Both the position numbers and the translations under genes were made by a program. From Rhodocyclaceae bacterium (GTDB taxonomy: Bacteria; Pseudomonadota; Gammaproteobacteria; Burkholderiales; Rhodocyclaceae), in contig JACFMQ010000004.1 of assembly GCA_019455325.1 (NCBI GenBank), positions 383,247 through 447,246 of the forward strand: DNA of 64,000 bases, read 5' to 3'. Shown here in pieces: positions 18,840 to 27,859 of the stretch. The notes below the pieces were generated by a model, which was given only the letters and a program-made list of their open reading frames with translations, was not told the origin of the DNA and ran no database searches. Positions within the stretch are counted from its first letter, which is position 1, and every line of letters starts with the position of its first letter.

Positions 18840-21800
18840 TCCGCCGGCAACGATACCTTTGACGGCTCGGTGAATGCGAACGGCGTCGCCACCTTGACCT
18901 CCGTGGATAACCTGAACGGTGGTGCAGGTACCGATTATCTGATCGCGGGCCTGGCGGGCGGCAACATTGCGGCCAAGCTCTCCGACATCGAAAACGCGGA
19001 GTTCGTCACCAGCGCCGCAACGACGTTCGACCTGGTGAACACGACCGGGCTTGAGAGCCTGACCATGCGCAATTCCAGCGCCAAGCTGACCGTGCAGAAT
19101 ATCGGCTCGACCACGACGCCCGCGTTCAAGGTTCAGGATCAGGCTTCCGACGTGGATCTGCTGTTCACCAACGCCGCGCTCACCGGCGCCAACACCTTCA
19201 CGCTGGAGCTTTCCGGCGCCCAGTCCGATGTTTCGGGCGGCGCGGATGTGCTGCTGCAGCAGCAGGCCGGCACCGACACCTCCGGCCTGGAGGAAGTGGT
19301 CATCGTTTCCAATGGCGTGGGTCGCAACTTCCTTGACAGCATCGATGGTCAGAACGCCGCAGGCGTTTCGACGCTGAGCAAGCTGACCGTCACCGGCAGC
19401 CAGGGCCTGACCATTACCACCGCCCTGGCGGCGGGCGTGCGTACCGTGGACCTCACCAGCCTGACCAGCGGCGGTCTGACGGCCGGGTTTGCTGCCACGC
19501 AGGCGGTCACCGTCGACGGCTCGGCCGGGGCGGACACTCTCACCTTCGCCGCCAATGCCGGCAACGTATCCATCAACGCCGGCGCGGGCGATGACGTGAT
19601 CTCGATCGCCGCCTTCAATGCCAACGACTCCATCAGCGGCGGCGAGGGCAGCGACCGGCTGGACATCTCCGCCGCCAACGCCGAAGCCATCGCAGCCAAT
19701 CTCACCAACACGGTGGGCTTCGAGCAACTGTCGCTCAACACCGCCGGCACGGCAGGCACCGCCGTCAATGCCACGCGCTTCGGCGACATCGACACCCTGC
19801 GCCTGGACAAGGGTACGGGCGCAGGTGCCTATGCCGTGACGCTCGGCGCCGGCACGCGCACGCTGACCATCGCCGAAGCCACCGCGGGCACCAACGCGCA
19901 ACTGGGCGGCGCGCTGACCATCAACGACACCGGCACGGCATCGGACGATGTGCTCAACATCACCAACCGCGACACCGACACCACCACGCCGACCGACAAC
20001 TTCAACGGTCAGAACATCACGGTGAACGGCTTCGAGACGGTAAACCTCTCCACCGGCAACGCCGCCACCGCGGCGCAAACCGTGGGCACCGTGGCGCTGA
20101 ACAACGACAGCCTCTCGGGCGCCAACACCCTGAACATCAGCGGTGCCAACAGCCTGACCATCGCCAACCTGTCCAGCAACGCCTCGGGCCTGCTGACGGT
20201 CGATGCCGCCGGCCTGACCGGCCAGGCGGCGCTGACCATGAGTGCGGCTCCGACCTTCACCGTCGCCAACGGCACGGTCAAGATCACGGGTTCCGCCAAT
20301 GCCGACACCCTGCGCGGCCACGCCTCGGTGGGCAGCACCATCGAGGGCGGCGCAGGTAACGACACCATCGCCGGCGGCACCGGCGCCGATTCCCTCTCCG
20401 GCGGTGCAGGCAACGACAACATCACCGGCGCAGGCGGCAACGACACCATCGACGGCGGCGCGGGCAACGACACCATCGACGTTTCCGGCGCTGCAGGCAC
20501 GGTCAATGTCGCTGGCGGCGCAGGCAACGACACGGTGATCATGGGTGCTACCCTGACCTCGGGCGACACGGTGGACGGCGGCGACGGCACCGATACCCTG
20601 GCCATCACCGCAGCGGCCACGGCGGCGACGGCAGCCAATGTGTCCAACTTCGAAACCCTGCGCCTCTCCGCTGCGGTGAACCAGGGCATGGAGCAGTTCA
20701 CCAACAACACCGGCTTCACCCAGGTGCAGTTCGATGCGGCTGCCAACATTGCCGTCACCAATGCCGGTGCGAGCGTGGACACCATCCGCGTGCAAGCCAC
20801 TGGCGGCGGCAACGCCTTCAGCCTGGCCCGTCTGGTGGACACCACGACCAACGCCTTGACGGTGAACGTCGAGGACACGGGCGCTAGCGGTGTTGCTCAA
20901 ACGCTTGTCACGCTGGCGCTGAACGACGAAGAGTCGCTGACCTTCAACACCGGCACCACGTCCGACGCCGTCGCCAACAACGGCACCGGCGAAGCGCTGA
21001 CCATCACCACGCTGAGCGCCAACGACCTGACCTCGCTGACCGTGACCGGCCAGAACGCCTTTACGATCACCAACGCCATCGCTGGCGCGGCCAACCTGGC
21101 CACCGTCACCGCGACCGGCCTGAGCGCAGCGTTCACGGTCAACACCTCCACCTCCACCGCCAACATGACGGTGCAGGGTTCCAACACGGCCAGCAACGTC
21201 ATCACCACCGGCACCGGCAACGACACCATCACCGGCGGCACGGCGGCCGACACGCTGGACGGCGGCAACGGCGAAGACGTGATCCGTGCCGGCGCAGGTG
21301 ACGACGTGGTCTCCGGCGGTGCCGGCGCCGACCTGCTGTATGGCGAGATCGGCAACGACACCATCATCGGCGGCGCAGGCAACGACACGATCTACGGCGG
21401 CGACGGCGCAGACGTGTTCGTCTTCACCACCGGCAACGGCGTGGATCGCATCATGGACTTCGTCTCGACGACGGACAAGATCGATGTGACGGGTGCTTCC
21501 GGAGAACTCCTGGGTAACGTGGCGATCGCCGGGAATACCACAGTCACGACCGCCGCTGCTGCAAGTGGAGCATCGATCTTTGCCACGGCGGACAATCAGG
21601 CGTTCTACCTCTCGTTCAACGGCGCGGCAGCCAACCTGACCACGGGCGGCGCAGCCACCCTGAGCACCTCCGACCTCACCGCCACCTCGCTCACCAACCT
21701 GGCCGCCTACTTGGCCGAGCAGTACAACGCCAACAGCGCCGCCAACACCGACGACGTGATGCTGGTGCTGAACTGGACGGCTGGCAGCTCGACCACGTCG

Positions 21801-21917
21801 TATGTCTATCACCTGGTGAACGACGGCGTTGCCAACGCGCTGCAGGCCGGCGAAATCACGCTGGTGGGCATCGTCGAGCGCGGCGCCACCGTGCTGGCGG
21901 CGGGCGATCTCGTCTGA
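18810..21917 (+). CDS. RTX / S-layer-like surface protein cassette 1, lacking a credible start
   Basis: The frame is open from 18777 to 21917 (1035 residues from LTTGIDIKTGSAGNDTF). An in-frame TAA at 18774 and the absence of ATG, GTG or TTG before GTG 18870 mean no start preserves the LTTGID segment, and no ribosome site is visible. The body is Thr/Ala/Asn-rich, cysteine-free and beta-structured. RTX nonapeptides (GGAGNDTI type) cluster near 20340-20600 and again near 21200-21420. The C-terminal about 160 residues resemble a type I secretion tail ending AAGDLV. A normal gene of this family would begin with a DUF4214 domain like the one at 1-223. It is therefore either a silent cassette or a 5'-truncated pseudogene. 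A strong terminator follows at 22035. Confidence 0.7.
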   Translation, partial: LTTGIDIKTGSAGNDTFDGSVNANGVATLTSVDNLNGGAGTDYLIAGLAGGNIAAKLSDIENAEFVTSAATTFDLVNTTGLESLTMRNSSAKLTVQNIGSTTTPAFKVQDQASDVDLLFTNAALTGANTFTLELSGAQSDVSGGADVLLQQQAGTDTSGLEEVVIVSNGVGRNFLDSIDGQNAAGVSTLSKLTVTGSQGLTITTALAAGVRTVDLTSLTSGGLTAGFAATQAVTVDGSAGADTLTFAANAGNVSINAGAGDDVISIAAFNANDSISGGEGSDRLDISAANAEAIAANLTNTVGFEQLSLNTAGTAGTAVNATRFGDIDTLRLDKGTGAGAYAVTLGAGTRTLTIAEATAGTNAQLGGALTINDTGTASDDVLNITNRDTDTTTPTDNFNGQNITVNGFETVNLSTGNAATAAQTVGTVALNNDSLSGANTLNISGANSLTIANLSSNASGLLTVDAAGLTGQAALTMSAAPTFTVANGTVKITGSANADTLRGHASVGSTIEGGAGNDTIAGGTGADSLSGGAGNDNITGAGGNDTIDGGAGNDTIDVSGAAGTVNVAGGAGNDTVIMGATLTSGDTVDGGDGTDTLAITAAATAATAANVSNFETLRLSAAVNQGMEQFTNNTGFTQVQFDAAANIAVTNAGASVDTIRVQATGGGNAFSLARLVDTTTNALTVNVEDTGASGVAQTLVTLALNDEESLTFNTGTTSDAVANNGTGEALTITTLSANDLTSLTVTGQNAFTITNAIAGAANLATVTATGLSAAFTVNTSTSTANMTVQGSNTASNVITTGTGNDTITGGTAADTLDGGNGEDVIRAGAGDDVVSGGAGADLLYGEIGNDTIIGGAGNDTIYGGDGADVFVFTTGNGVDRIMDFVSTTDKIDVTGASGELLGNVAIAGNTTVTTAAAASGASIFATADNQAFYLSFNGAAANLTTGGAATLSTSDLTATSLTNLAAYLAEQYNANSAANTDDVMLVLNWTAGSSTTSYVYHLVNDGVANALQAGEITLVGIVERGATVLAAGDLV

Positions 21918-22034
21918 CGCCCTTGGGTACAGCGGTCAGGGCAGTCGGTGCCATCAGGCCGCTGTCCTGCCGCCCCTGCCTGGCACGCCATAGGGGATAG
22001 CGGCCAGATACCCTATCCCGCCGAGCAAGCCAAC

Positions 22035-22070
22035 CACCCCCGTCTCTCACAAGGAGGCGGGGGTTTTTTT
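22035..22070 (+). terminator. Rho-independent terminator after RTX cassette 1
   Basis: An 11-bp stem (ACCCCCGTCTC pairing with GGAGGCGGGGGT, one G-T wobble), a loop of about 7 bases and a run of seven T. It lies 118 bp after the RTX stop and 14 bp before the methyltransferase start. Confidence 0.85.
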
Positions 22071-22083
22071 CGAAAGTTACACC

Positions 22084-22686
22084 ATGCCGACCTTCCTCCA
22101 CATCGGCTGCGGCCCCAAGCGCAAGGATCGGACCACCCGCGGCTTCGACACCGACGATTGGCAGGAACTGCGCCTCGACATCGATGCCTCGGTCGAGCCC
22201 GACATCACCGGCAGCATGACCGATATGTCCGCCGTGGCCAACGCGTCGGTCGATGCCATCTTCTCCAGCCACAACATCGAGCACCTGTATCCCCATGAGG
22301 TGCCGCTTGCCCTGAAGGAATTTCTGCGGGTACTCAGGCCCGGCGGATTCCTCGTCGTCACCTGCCCGGACTTGCAGTCGGTATGCGCACTCGTTGCCGA
22401 AGGCAAGCTGACCGAACCCGCCTACGTTTCTCCGGCGGGCCCGATTGCGCCGCTGGACATTCTGTACGGGCACCGCCCGGCCATGGCCAAGGGCAACCTT
22501 TTCATGGCGCACCGCTGCGGATTCACACAAAAAGTGCTTTCAGGGACGCTCCATTCGGCGGGTTTTGCCAAGGTGGCAGTCAAGCGGAGAACGTACCCAG
22601 GCTACGATCTATGGGCTGTGGCAACCAAGGCGGAGTTGGACGATACGGCGCTGAGAGCCTTGGCGAAGGAGCATTTCCCAGGATGA
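22084..22686 (+). CDS. SAM-dependent methyltransferase
   Basis: 200 aa. FLHIGCGPKRKDRTTRGF is an SAM-binding motif I variant. DAIFSSHNIEHLYPHEV and LRVLRPGGFLVVTCPDL are motifs of the Methyltransf_11 type associated with polysaccharide and surface-glycan clusters. It overlaps the next start by ATGA. It sits between an RTX cassette and a glycosyltransferase, so modification of the surface protein's glycan is the natural guess; substrate unknown. Confidence 0.75.
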   Translation: MPTFLHIGCGPKRKDRTTRGFDTDDWQELRLDIDASVEPDITGSMTDMSAVANASVDAIFSSHNIEHLYPHEVPLALKEFLRVLRPGGFLVVTCPDLQSVCALVAEGKLTEPAYVSPAGPIAPLDILYGHRPAMAKGNLFMAHRCGFTQKVLSGTLHSAGFAKVAVKRRTYPGYDLWAVATKAELDDTALRALAKEHFPG

Positions 22687-22919
22687 GCGCCTGCATCTTC
22701 TATACGCCCGAGATCTACACCGCTGGTGGCCTTGGGCTGATGGGGCGCAACGCCGCCGGCGAGTCCCTCCTGCGCGGGTTTCTCGCGTACAGCAGCGCGA
22801 CCGAATTCTGGGCGCAGGTGCTGGAACCCGAATACGTCCGCCACTTTGCCCAGACGGTTCGACCCTTCGGCTACGCTGAACCGGTCAGGACGGAAGGTGA
22901 GGGCACGCCGTGCGGATGA
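22683..22919 (+). pseudogene. Truncated N-terminal fragment of a glycosyltransferase-like protein
   Basis: 78 codons, overlapping its neighbours by ATGA on both sides. The product opens MSACIFYTPEIYTAGGLGLM and contains LMGRNAAGESLLRGFLAY, an N-terminal pattern I associate with longer glycosyltransferases found beside S-layer-type genes. It then stops without a donor domain. I read it as a remnant left after an internal deletion that brought the next complete glycosyltransferase gene up to it. A short functional protein cannot be excluded. Confidence 0.45.
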
Positions 22920-24148
22920 ACATCCTCTTCATCCACCAGAATTTCCCGGGTCAGTTCAAGCACCTGGCCCCGGCATTGGCGCAACACGGACACACCGTCG
23001 TGGCCATGACCATGCAGAAGACCGGGGCCGAAGCGTGGCAAGGGGTCAGACTCGTGTCCTACACTGCCAGCCGGGGCACCACACGCAACGCCCATCCGTG
23101 GGTTTCGGACTTCGAAACCAAGACCGTCCGCGGCGAGGCGTGCTTTCGGGCTGCCTTGCAGATGAAGGCGCAGGGTTTTGCGCCCGACGTCATCGTCGCT
23201 CATCACGGCTGGGGCGAGAGCCTGTTCCTGAAGGAAGTCTGGCCCGAGGCGAAGCTCGGCATCTATTGCGAGTTCTTCTACCACCCGCAGGGCGCGGATG
23301 TCGGCTTTGACCCGGAATTCCCGCCCAGGGATGCAGGCGACGCCTGCCGCCTGCGCCTGAAAAACCTGAACAACCTGCTGCATTTCGAGGTGGCGGACGC
23401 CGGCATCAGCCCGACGCACTGGCAGGCCAGCACCTTTCCCGAGCCTTTCAGAAGCAGGGTCGCCGTAGTGCACGACGGCATCGATACCGATGCGGTGGCA
23501 CCCAACCCGAACGTCAGCCTGACGCTGAACGGTCAGATCACGCTGACCCGGCAGGATGAGGTGATCACCTTCGTCAACCGCAACCTGGAGCCGTACCGGG
23601 GCTACCACGTCTTCATGCGGGCCTTGCCGGAAATCCTGAAGCGGCGGCCGAAGGCCCGGGTATTGATCGTCGGCGGAGACGATGTCAGCTACGGCGCCCG
23701 GCCCGAGAACGGGCAGAAGTGGAAGGACATCTTCGCCGCCGAGGTGCGGCCGCGGATCCCGGACGCCGACTGGGCACGGGTGCACTTCCTGGGCAACATC
23801 CCGTACCAGTACTTCATCCCGCTCCTGCAACTCTCGACAGTGCATGTCTATCTGACCTACCCCTTCGTGCTCTCCTGGAGCCTGCTGGAAGCCATGAGCG
23901 CGGGGTGTGCGGTCGTGGCGAGCGACACCCGGCCGCTGCACGAAGCCATTCGGCACGACGAAACCGGCCGCCTGGTGAATTTCTTCGGCGTGGACGGGCT
24001 GGCCGATGCCGTATGCGTCCTGCTCGACGATCCGGCGGCCAGGGAACGCCTGGGCCGCAACGCCCGCCGGTTCGCGCAGGCGAACTACGATCTGAAGACG
24101 GTTTGCCTGCCGCGGCAACTGGCCTGGGTGGAAGGGCTGGCAGGATGA
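22916..24148 (+). CDS. GT4 family glycosyltransferase
   Basis: 410 aa from ATG 22916 (GTG 22910 is also possible). It opens NILFIHQNFPGQFKHLAPAL, the variant in which FPGQ replaces the usual glycine loop. It continues with FVNRNLEPYRGYHVFMRALP and the donor motif YPFVLSWSLLEAMSAGCAVV. This subfamily is common next to RTX/S-layer-like or glycoprotein genes, so glycosylation of the surface protein is plausible (inference). Confidence 0.85.
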   Translation: MNILFIHQNFPGQFKHLAPALAQHGHTVVAMTMQKTGAEAWQGVRLVSYTASRGTTRNAHPWVSDFETKTVRGEACFRAALQMKAQGFAPDVIVAHHGWGESLFLKEVWPEAKLGIYCEFFYHPQGADVGFDPEFPPRDAGDACRLRLKNLNNLLHFEVADAGISPTHWQASTFPEPFRSRVAVVHDGIDTDAVAPNPNVSLTLNGQITLTRQDEVITFVNRNLEPYRGYHVFMRALPEILKRRPKARVLIVGGDDVSYGARPENGQKWKDIFAAEVRPRIPDADWARVHFLGNIPYQYFIPLLQLSTVHVYLTYPFVLSWSLLEAMSAGCAVVASDTRPLHEAIRHDETGRLVNFFGVDGLADAVCVLLDDPAARERLGRNARRFAQANYDLKTVCLPRQLAWVEGLAG

Positions 24149-24167
24149 CGCGCGTTCCTGCCACCAA

Positions 24168-24351
24168 AACGTCAGTGAATTCCTGCTGGACGCCGGGGTG
24201 ACCGCTGCCAACCAGGCACTGGCGGACCGTCGTCACTTTGTGCTGAACGATGACCAGTGGCAGGCATTTCAGCAGGCGCTGGATCGCCCCGTGCAAGCCA
24301 GGCCGCACCTGAAGAAACTACTCAGCGAACCCGGAGTTCTGGGTCGACCGC
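24168..24351 (+). pseudogene. Remnant of a DUF1778 (TacA-type) antitoxin gene
   Basis: In the frame beginning AAC 24168 the translation includes ADRRHFVLNDDQWQAFQQAL followed by DRPVQARPHLKKLL and SEPGVL. This is the C-terminal toxin-binding half of DUF1778 ribbon-helix-helix antitoxins. The DNA-binding N-terminus is missing; the sequence before 24168 belongs to the end of the glycosyltransferase gene. It lies immediately before a broken GNAT toxin, the normal partner. Confidence 0.65.
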
Positions 24352-24352
24352 A

Positions 24353-24762
24353 GCGTACCAGCCGGTCCGCAAGCTCTCGCCTGCGGATTCGGAGGAGGCG
24401 TTCGACTGTGGGCAACCAGTGCTCAACCAAGTTCTGCAGCGTTACGCTCTCATCAAAGCACCCTGAGCCGGTCATGCATGATCCTGGCACGACTCGCCGT
24501 GGATCAGGACCACCAGGGCCAGGGGCTGGGCAAGGCGCTGCTGAAGGATGCGCTGCTGCGCACCGCTCAGGCCGCTGACATTGCCGGCATTCGTTGCTTG
24601 CTGGTTCACGCCAAGGATGAGGCGGCACGGCGGTGGTACGGATCTTGGGAATTCGAGCCTGGCCCGACCGATCCCTGCCACTTGTTCCTGATGCTCAAGG
24701 ATCTCAAGGCGCTACTGGCTGAATTGGGGCAGGCGCTTCCGCGGCCACTGGCAGTCGCATGA
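24353..24762 (+). pseudogene. Broken GNAT acetyltransferase toxin (TacT-type)
   Basis: The N-terminal part (YQPVRKLSPADSEEAFDCG) is in one frame from about 24353. The C-terminal part (MILARLAVDQDHQGQGLGKA, then CHLFLMLKDL) is in another frame from 24478. The middle of the GNAT fold, about 60 residues including substrate-side strands, is absent at the junction near 24466. The acetyl-CoA loop QGQGLG remains. In intact TacAT pairs the toxin acetylates aminoacyl-tRNA. Here deletion plus frameshift should inactivate it. Confidence 0.65.
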
Positions 24763-24792
24763 TGTCGCGCCTGCATGACACTACCCGTCCGA

Positions 24793-24905
24793 TCGCGACA
24801 GTATCCCTTGAATCGCGACACATTGCACGACACAATAGTGTCGCGATAACAATTCTCACGACACATATATTCGCCTTGATGTCGCCATTCCGGTGACTCG
24901 CGACA
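24793..24905 (+). promoter_or_regulatory. Cluster of TCGCGACA half-sites before fic
   Basis: Copies of TCGCGACA or its complement occur at 24793-24800, 24813-24820, 24839-24846 (inverted) and 24898-24905, with a variant TCACGACA at 24856-24863. The spacing is irregular, and the last copy reaches to within 10 bp of the fic start. This looks like an operator array for a dedicated regulator, possibly the winged-helix N-terminus of the Fic protein itself. A related sequence recurs at 27976-28030. Confidence 0.6.
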
Positions 24906-24914
24906 GGAGAAATC

Positions 24915-26309
24915 ATGGCCAGATCCACCCCGGCACAGGCCTATGCAACCGTTCTCGATGCCATGGCCTTGTCTCCCGATGGCGCCGGCATCGAGGAGAT
25001 TGAAGCAAACCTCGCCGCGCCGCCCAACCGCCGCACCTTGCAGCGCTGGCTCAATGACCTGATCGCTCAGGAGCACGTGCAGCGGGAAGGCCGGGGGCGT
25101 GCGGTCAGATATCGACGCGTGAAAGCCGCCGGCGCCACGGCGCGCGGCGCCGGGGAAGCAAGCGCCCGCGCCAACGCGGACATCCTGATTCCCCTGTCAC
25201 CTGAGGCAAGGGATGTCGAGGCACGGGTTCGCCAGCCGTTGGCGCTGCGCCGGCCGGTGGGCTACAACCGCAGCTTTCTCGATGACTATCGCCCCAACGA
25301 AACCTGCTACCTGCCGGCAGCCGTTCGCGATGAACTGCTGTCGCAGGGCCAGGCGATCGGCGCCGGTGAACCGGCGGGCACTTACGCCCGTCAGCTTGCC
25401 CACCGGCTGCTGATCGATCTGTCCTGGAATTCCAGCCGCCTCGAAGGCAATACCTATTCCCTGCTGGAAACGGAAAGGCTGATTTCTGCCGGCGAGGCGG
25501 CGACGGGCAAGAATGCGCGTGAAGCGCAGATGATCCTGAACCACAAGGAGGCGATCGAATTCCTGATCGCTTCGGCAAAGGAGATCGGCTTCAACCGATA
25601 CACGCTGCTCAACCTGCACGCCCTGCTGTCCGACAACCTGCTGGACGACCCCACCGCCAGCGGCCGGCTGCGCACCATCGCCGTCGGCATTGCCCGGACG
25701 ACCTTTCTGCCTCTGGAAGGCCCGCAGCGGATAGAGGAATGCTTCGACCAGGTGCTCGACACGGCCGCGGCGATACGGGATCCCTTCGAGCAGGCTTTCT
25801 TTGCGATGGTGCATTTGCCCTATCTGCAGCCGTTCGAGGACGTCAACAAGCGCGTCGCGCGACTCGCGGCCAACATTCCGCTGATCCAGCGCAATCTTTG
25901 CCCGCTGTCATTCGTCGATGTCTCGCAGGCTACCTACGTCAGTGCCATGCTGGGCGTCTACGAACTCAATCGCATCGAACCGCTGCGCGATGTCTTCGTG
26001 TGGGCCTACAAACGCTCCTGCGCCCGCTACTCTGCCGTGCGCCAGTCCCTGGGCGAGCCCGACCCTTTCCGCCTGCAATACCGGCAGCAGATCGCGCAGG
26101 CCGTGGCTGACGTCGTGCGCGAAAAGATGAACAAGCCGCAGGCCGTAAGCCATGTCCGGCGCTGCGCGCAGGCAGAGATCGCACCGCCGGATCGGGAGCG
26201 CTTCATCGAAACGGTGGAAACGCAGTTGCTCAGCCTGCATGAAGGCAGCATCGCGCGCTATCGCCTGCGGCCGAGTGAATTCCAGGCCTGGCGGGAGGCG
26301 TGGAAGTAG
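24915..26309 (+). CDS. Fic-domain protein with N-terminal winged helix and non-canonical core motif
   Basis: 464 aa from ATG 24915, preceded by CAGGAGA. Residues about 1-70 look like a winged-helix DNA-binding domain (RRTLQRWLNDLIAQEHVQREG). An inhibitory helix of the S-x-x-x-E-G-N type (SSRLEGN) is near residue 178, and the Fic core follows. The canonical catalytic motif HPFxDGNGR is replaced by QPFEDVNKR (near residue 310): His becomes Gln and the two glycines become Val and Lys. AMPylation by the standard mechanism is therefore doubtful. The gene is convergent with hipA. An almost complete deletion derivative of the same locus lies at 27976-28063. Confidence 0.85.
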   Translation: MARSTPAQAYATVLDAMALSPDGAGIEEIEANLAAPPNRRTLQRWLNDLIAQEHVQREGRGRAVRYRRVKAAGATARGAGEASARANADILIPLSPEARDVEARVRQPLALRRPVGYNRSFLDDYRPNETCYLPAAVRDELLSQGQAIGAGEPAGTYARQLAHRLLIDLSWNSSRLEGNTYSLLETERLISAGEAATGKNAREAQMILNHKEAIEFLIASAKEIGFNRYTLLNLHALLSDNLLDDPTASGRLRTIAVGIARTTFLPLEGPQRIEECFDQVLDTAAAIRDPFEQAFFAMVHLPYLQPFEDVNKRVARLAANIPLIQRNLCPLSFVDVSQATYVSAMLGVYELNRIEPLRDVFVWAYKRSCARYSAVRQSLGEPDPFRLQYRQQIAQAVADVVREKMNKPQAVSHVRRCAQAEIAPPDRERFIETVETQLLSLHEGSIARYRLRPSEFQAWREAWK

Positions 26310-26348
26310 CGCCGGAAATCAGATGGATGCGCAAATTTGCGCCGTTGC

Positions 26349-27614
26349 TCAAGGCATGGCGTCGGTCAGTCTTTGGTTCGTCAGCCGGCACCGCCGATCA
26401 ATCAGGTCGACGATGTCGGCGAGCACGGTGTGATCCATGCCACCGCTGGCGAACCGGGTGTGTAGTTCCTGTGCCTCTGCCGGCAGTTGGCGGGCAAGTT
26501 CAAGAATCCGTTTTCTGACTTGCGCGGGCGAGAGTCCCGCGGCTTGCGCAAACTGCTCCCAGTGTCGGGCCTGAACCTCGGTGAACCTGTACTTGCTGCC
26601 GATCTTCATCGCCATCTTGTCGGTCAGGCTGGCATAGATTGCCGTAGACAAGGCGTCGTACAGAGGTGCCAACGACGCACCGCGCTGTGTATGGATCAGG
26701 GAGAAATTCTTGGCGTGCGCGTCGTGGTTGCCGATCAGGGCATTGAAGATCACGTAGTCCAGCAGTCGCAACACGTGCGGCGCGCTGGGTCGCGTCGCTT
26801 TGCGCACCAGTTCGAAGCATTGGGTCAGATCCGGTCCGCCTTCGTTCTGGTACTTGTATTCCGGCGCGACCCCCAGCGCCTGACAGAAATCCTCCTGGTG
26901 CAGGCGCTGCAAGGTGCCGTTGGACTGACGCGAGCGGTCGTAGCGGTCCACCAGCAGATACACGCGGTCAGCCACGCGGTGAATCGAGGCGATGGCTGCA
27001 GGCAGCTTCATCTGCGAGGCCAGGGCAAGACAGAAGCCTTCATTGAACACGCTGCCTTCGACAGCAGTGATGGCCGGCTTGAGGATGTGAGAGCTCGGCG
27101 TGTTCTGGAGCGGCAGGCCGATGCGCCCTTCGGCGAACACCACCGGCAGCTTGTCCTGCGCGCCCGCCAACGAGAGGCGCAGTCCTTGCTGTCCAGCCAG
27201 CATCGGTCGGCGGGGCAGCTCATCCAGAATGGCAAGGAGTTCACGATCGTCCAGCCAGCGCACCGCTTGCTCGGATGGGATCACACAGGGCCGTTGGCCA
27301 GCTTCGATCAGACTGACGGCGCCGGCACATTCGCCGCCGATGCCATCGAGCAGGGCAAAATCGTTCTGACGCGAGACGTGCAAGGCTTGGGCGATCAGCT
27401 TGCGCTTGCCGCCTTCCGGCAGCAGGCCCGCAAAAAACGGACGAGTGGCCTTGTCGTCGAAAGCTTCTTCCCGCAAGGGCAGGCTGTGTGACAGCGGGCG
27501 CGCGGTGGCTGACTGCAGCCATTGCAGCGAGTAGCTGAAGCTCAGGCGACCATCGACCTGGGTCAATTGGCCGACGCGGTGGCCCAGCAGCCAGACGTCG
27601 AGGACAGCACTCAT
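26349..27614 (-). CDS. hipA: HipA-family serine/threonine kinase toxin
   Basis: 421 aa. N-terminal HipA_N subdomain (about 1-100; LDVWLLGHRVGQLT), SLAGAQDKLPV phosphate loop (near 150), and the catalytic and metal-binding segment FNALIGNHDAHAKNFSL (near 290) with Asn-His-Asp. E. coli HipA phosphorylates GltX. The start overlaps the end of hipB by 4 bp. The pair is flanked by fic and a fic relic, suggesting an island hot spot. Confidence 0.92.
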   Translation of the reverse strand: MSAVLDVWLLGHRVGQLTQVDGRLSFSYSLQWLQSATARPLSHSLPLREEAFDDKATRPFFAGLLPEGGKRKLIAQALHVSRQNDFALLDGIGGECAGAVSLIEAGQRPCVIPSEQAVRWLDDRELLAILDELPRRPMLAGQQGLRLSLAGAQDKLPVVFAEGRIGLPLQNTPSSHILKPAITAVEGSVFNEGFCLALASQMKLPAAIASIHRVADRVYLLVDRYDRSRQSNGTLQRLHQEDFCQALGVAPEYKYQNEGGPDLTQCFELVRKATRPSAPHVLRLLDYVIFNALIGNHDAHAKNFSLIHTQRGASLAPLYDALSTAIYASLTDKMAMKIGSKYRFTEVQARHWEQFAQAAGLSPAQVRKRILELARQLPAEAQELHTRFASGGMDHTVLADIVDLIDRRCRLTNQRLTDAMP

Positions 27615-27856
27615 ACCTCTGTCCCCTGCTGCTCGCCGTCGTCCAGTCCACTTGCGGCCAGCGTGACGCCCAGCGCCTGCAGAACGCGCAGAACATTTTC
27701 GAGTCGAACGGTGGGTTTGCCGGCTTCCAGATCAACGATGAAGCGCACGCCGACGCCCGCAGCGAGTGCCAGTTGGGGCTGGGTCAGACTCAGTGCCTTG
27801 CGTGCTCTTCGCACAACATCACCCAGATGCCGGGGAGTTTCGATCAGTGTGGGCAT
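27611..27856 (-). CDS. hipB: HipB-type XRE antitoxin
   Basis: 81 aa with one helix-turn-helix of the XRE family (VRRARKALSLTQPQLALAAG and VRFIVDLEAGKPTVRLENVL). It is the upstream gene of a hipBA operon, overlapping hipA. Two near-palindromic operators of the AATTTCC-N-GGAAATT type are located just upstream, at 27860-27879 and 27909-27928, consistent with cooperative autorepression as in E. coli HipB. Confidence 0.9.
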   Translation of the reverse strand: MPTLIETPRHLGDVVRRARKALSLTQPQLALAAGVGVRFIVDLEAGKPTVRLENVLRVLQALGVTLAASGLDDGEQQGTEV

Positions 27857-27859
27857 GTG

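Noticed and set aside
20340-21420. Short tandem GC-rich repeats that could be mistaken for a CRISPR or VNTR array
   Set aside because: They are in-frame nonapeptide-coding RTX repeats (GGxGNDTI type), with no spacer-repeat structure.
18762-21812. A 1016-codon minus-strand frame opposite RTX cassette 1
   Set aside because: Its Gly/Val/Arg/Asp-rich low-complexity sequence mirrors the repetitive RTX codons, and it has no signal or motif.
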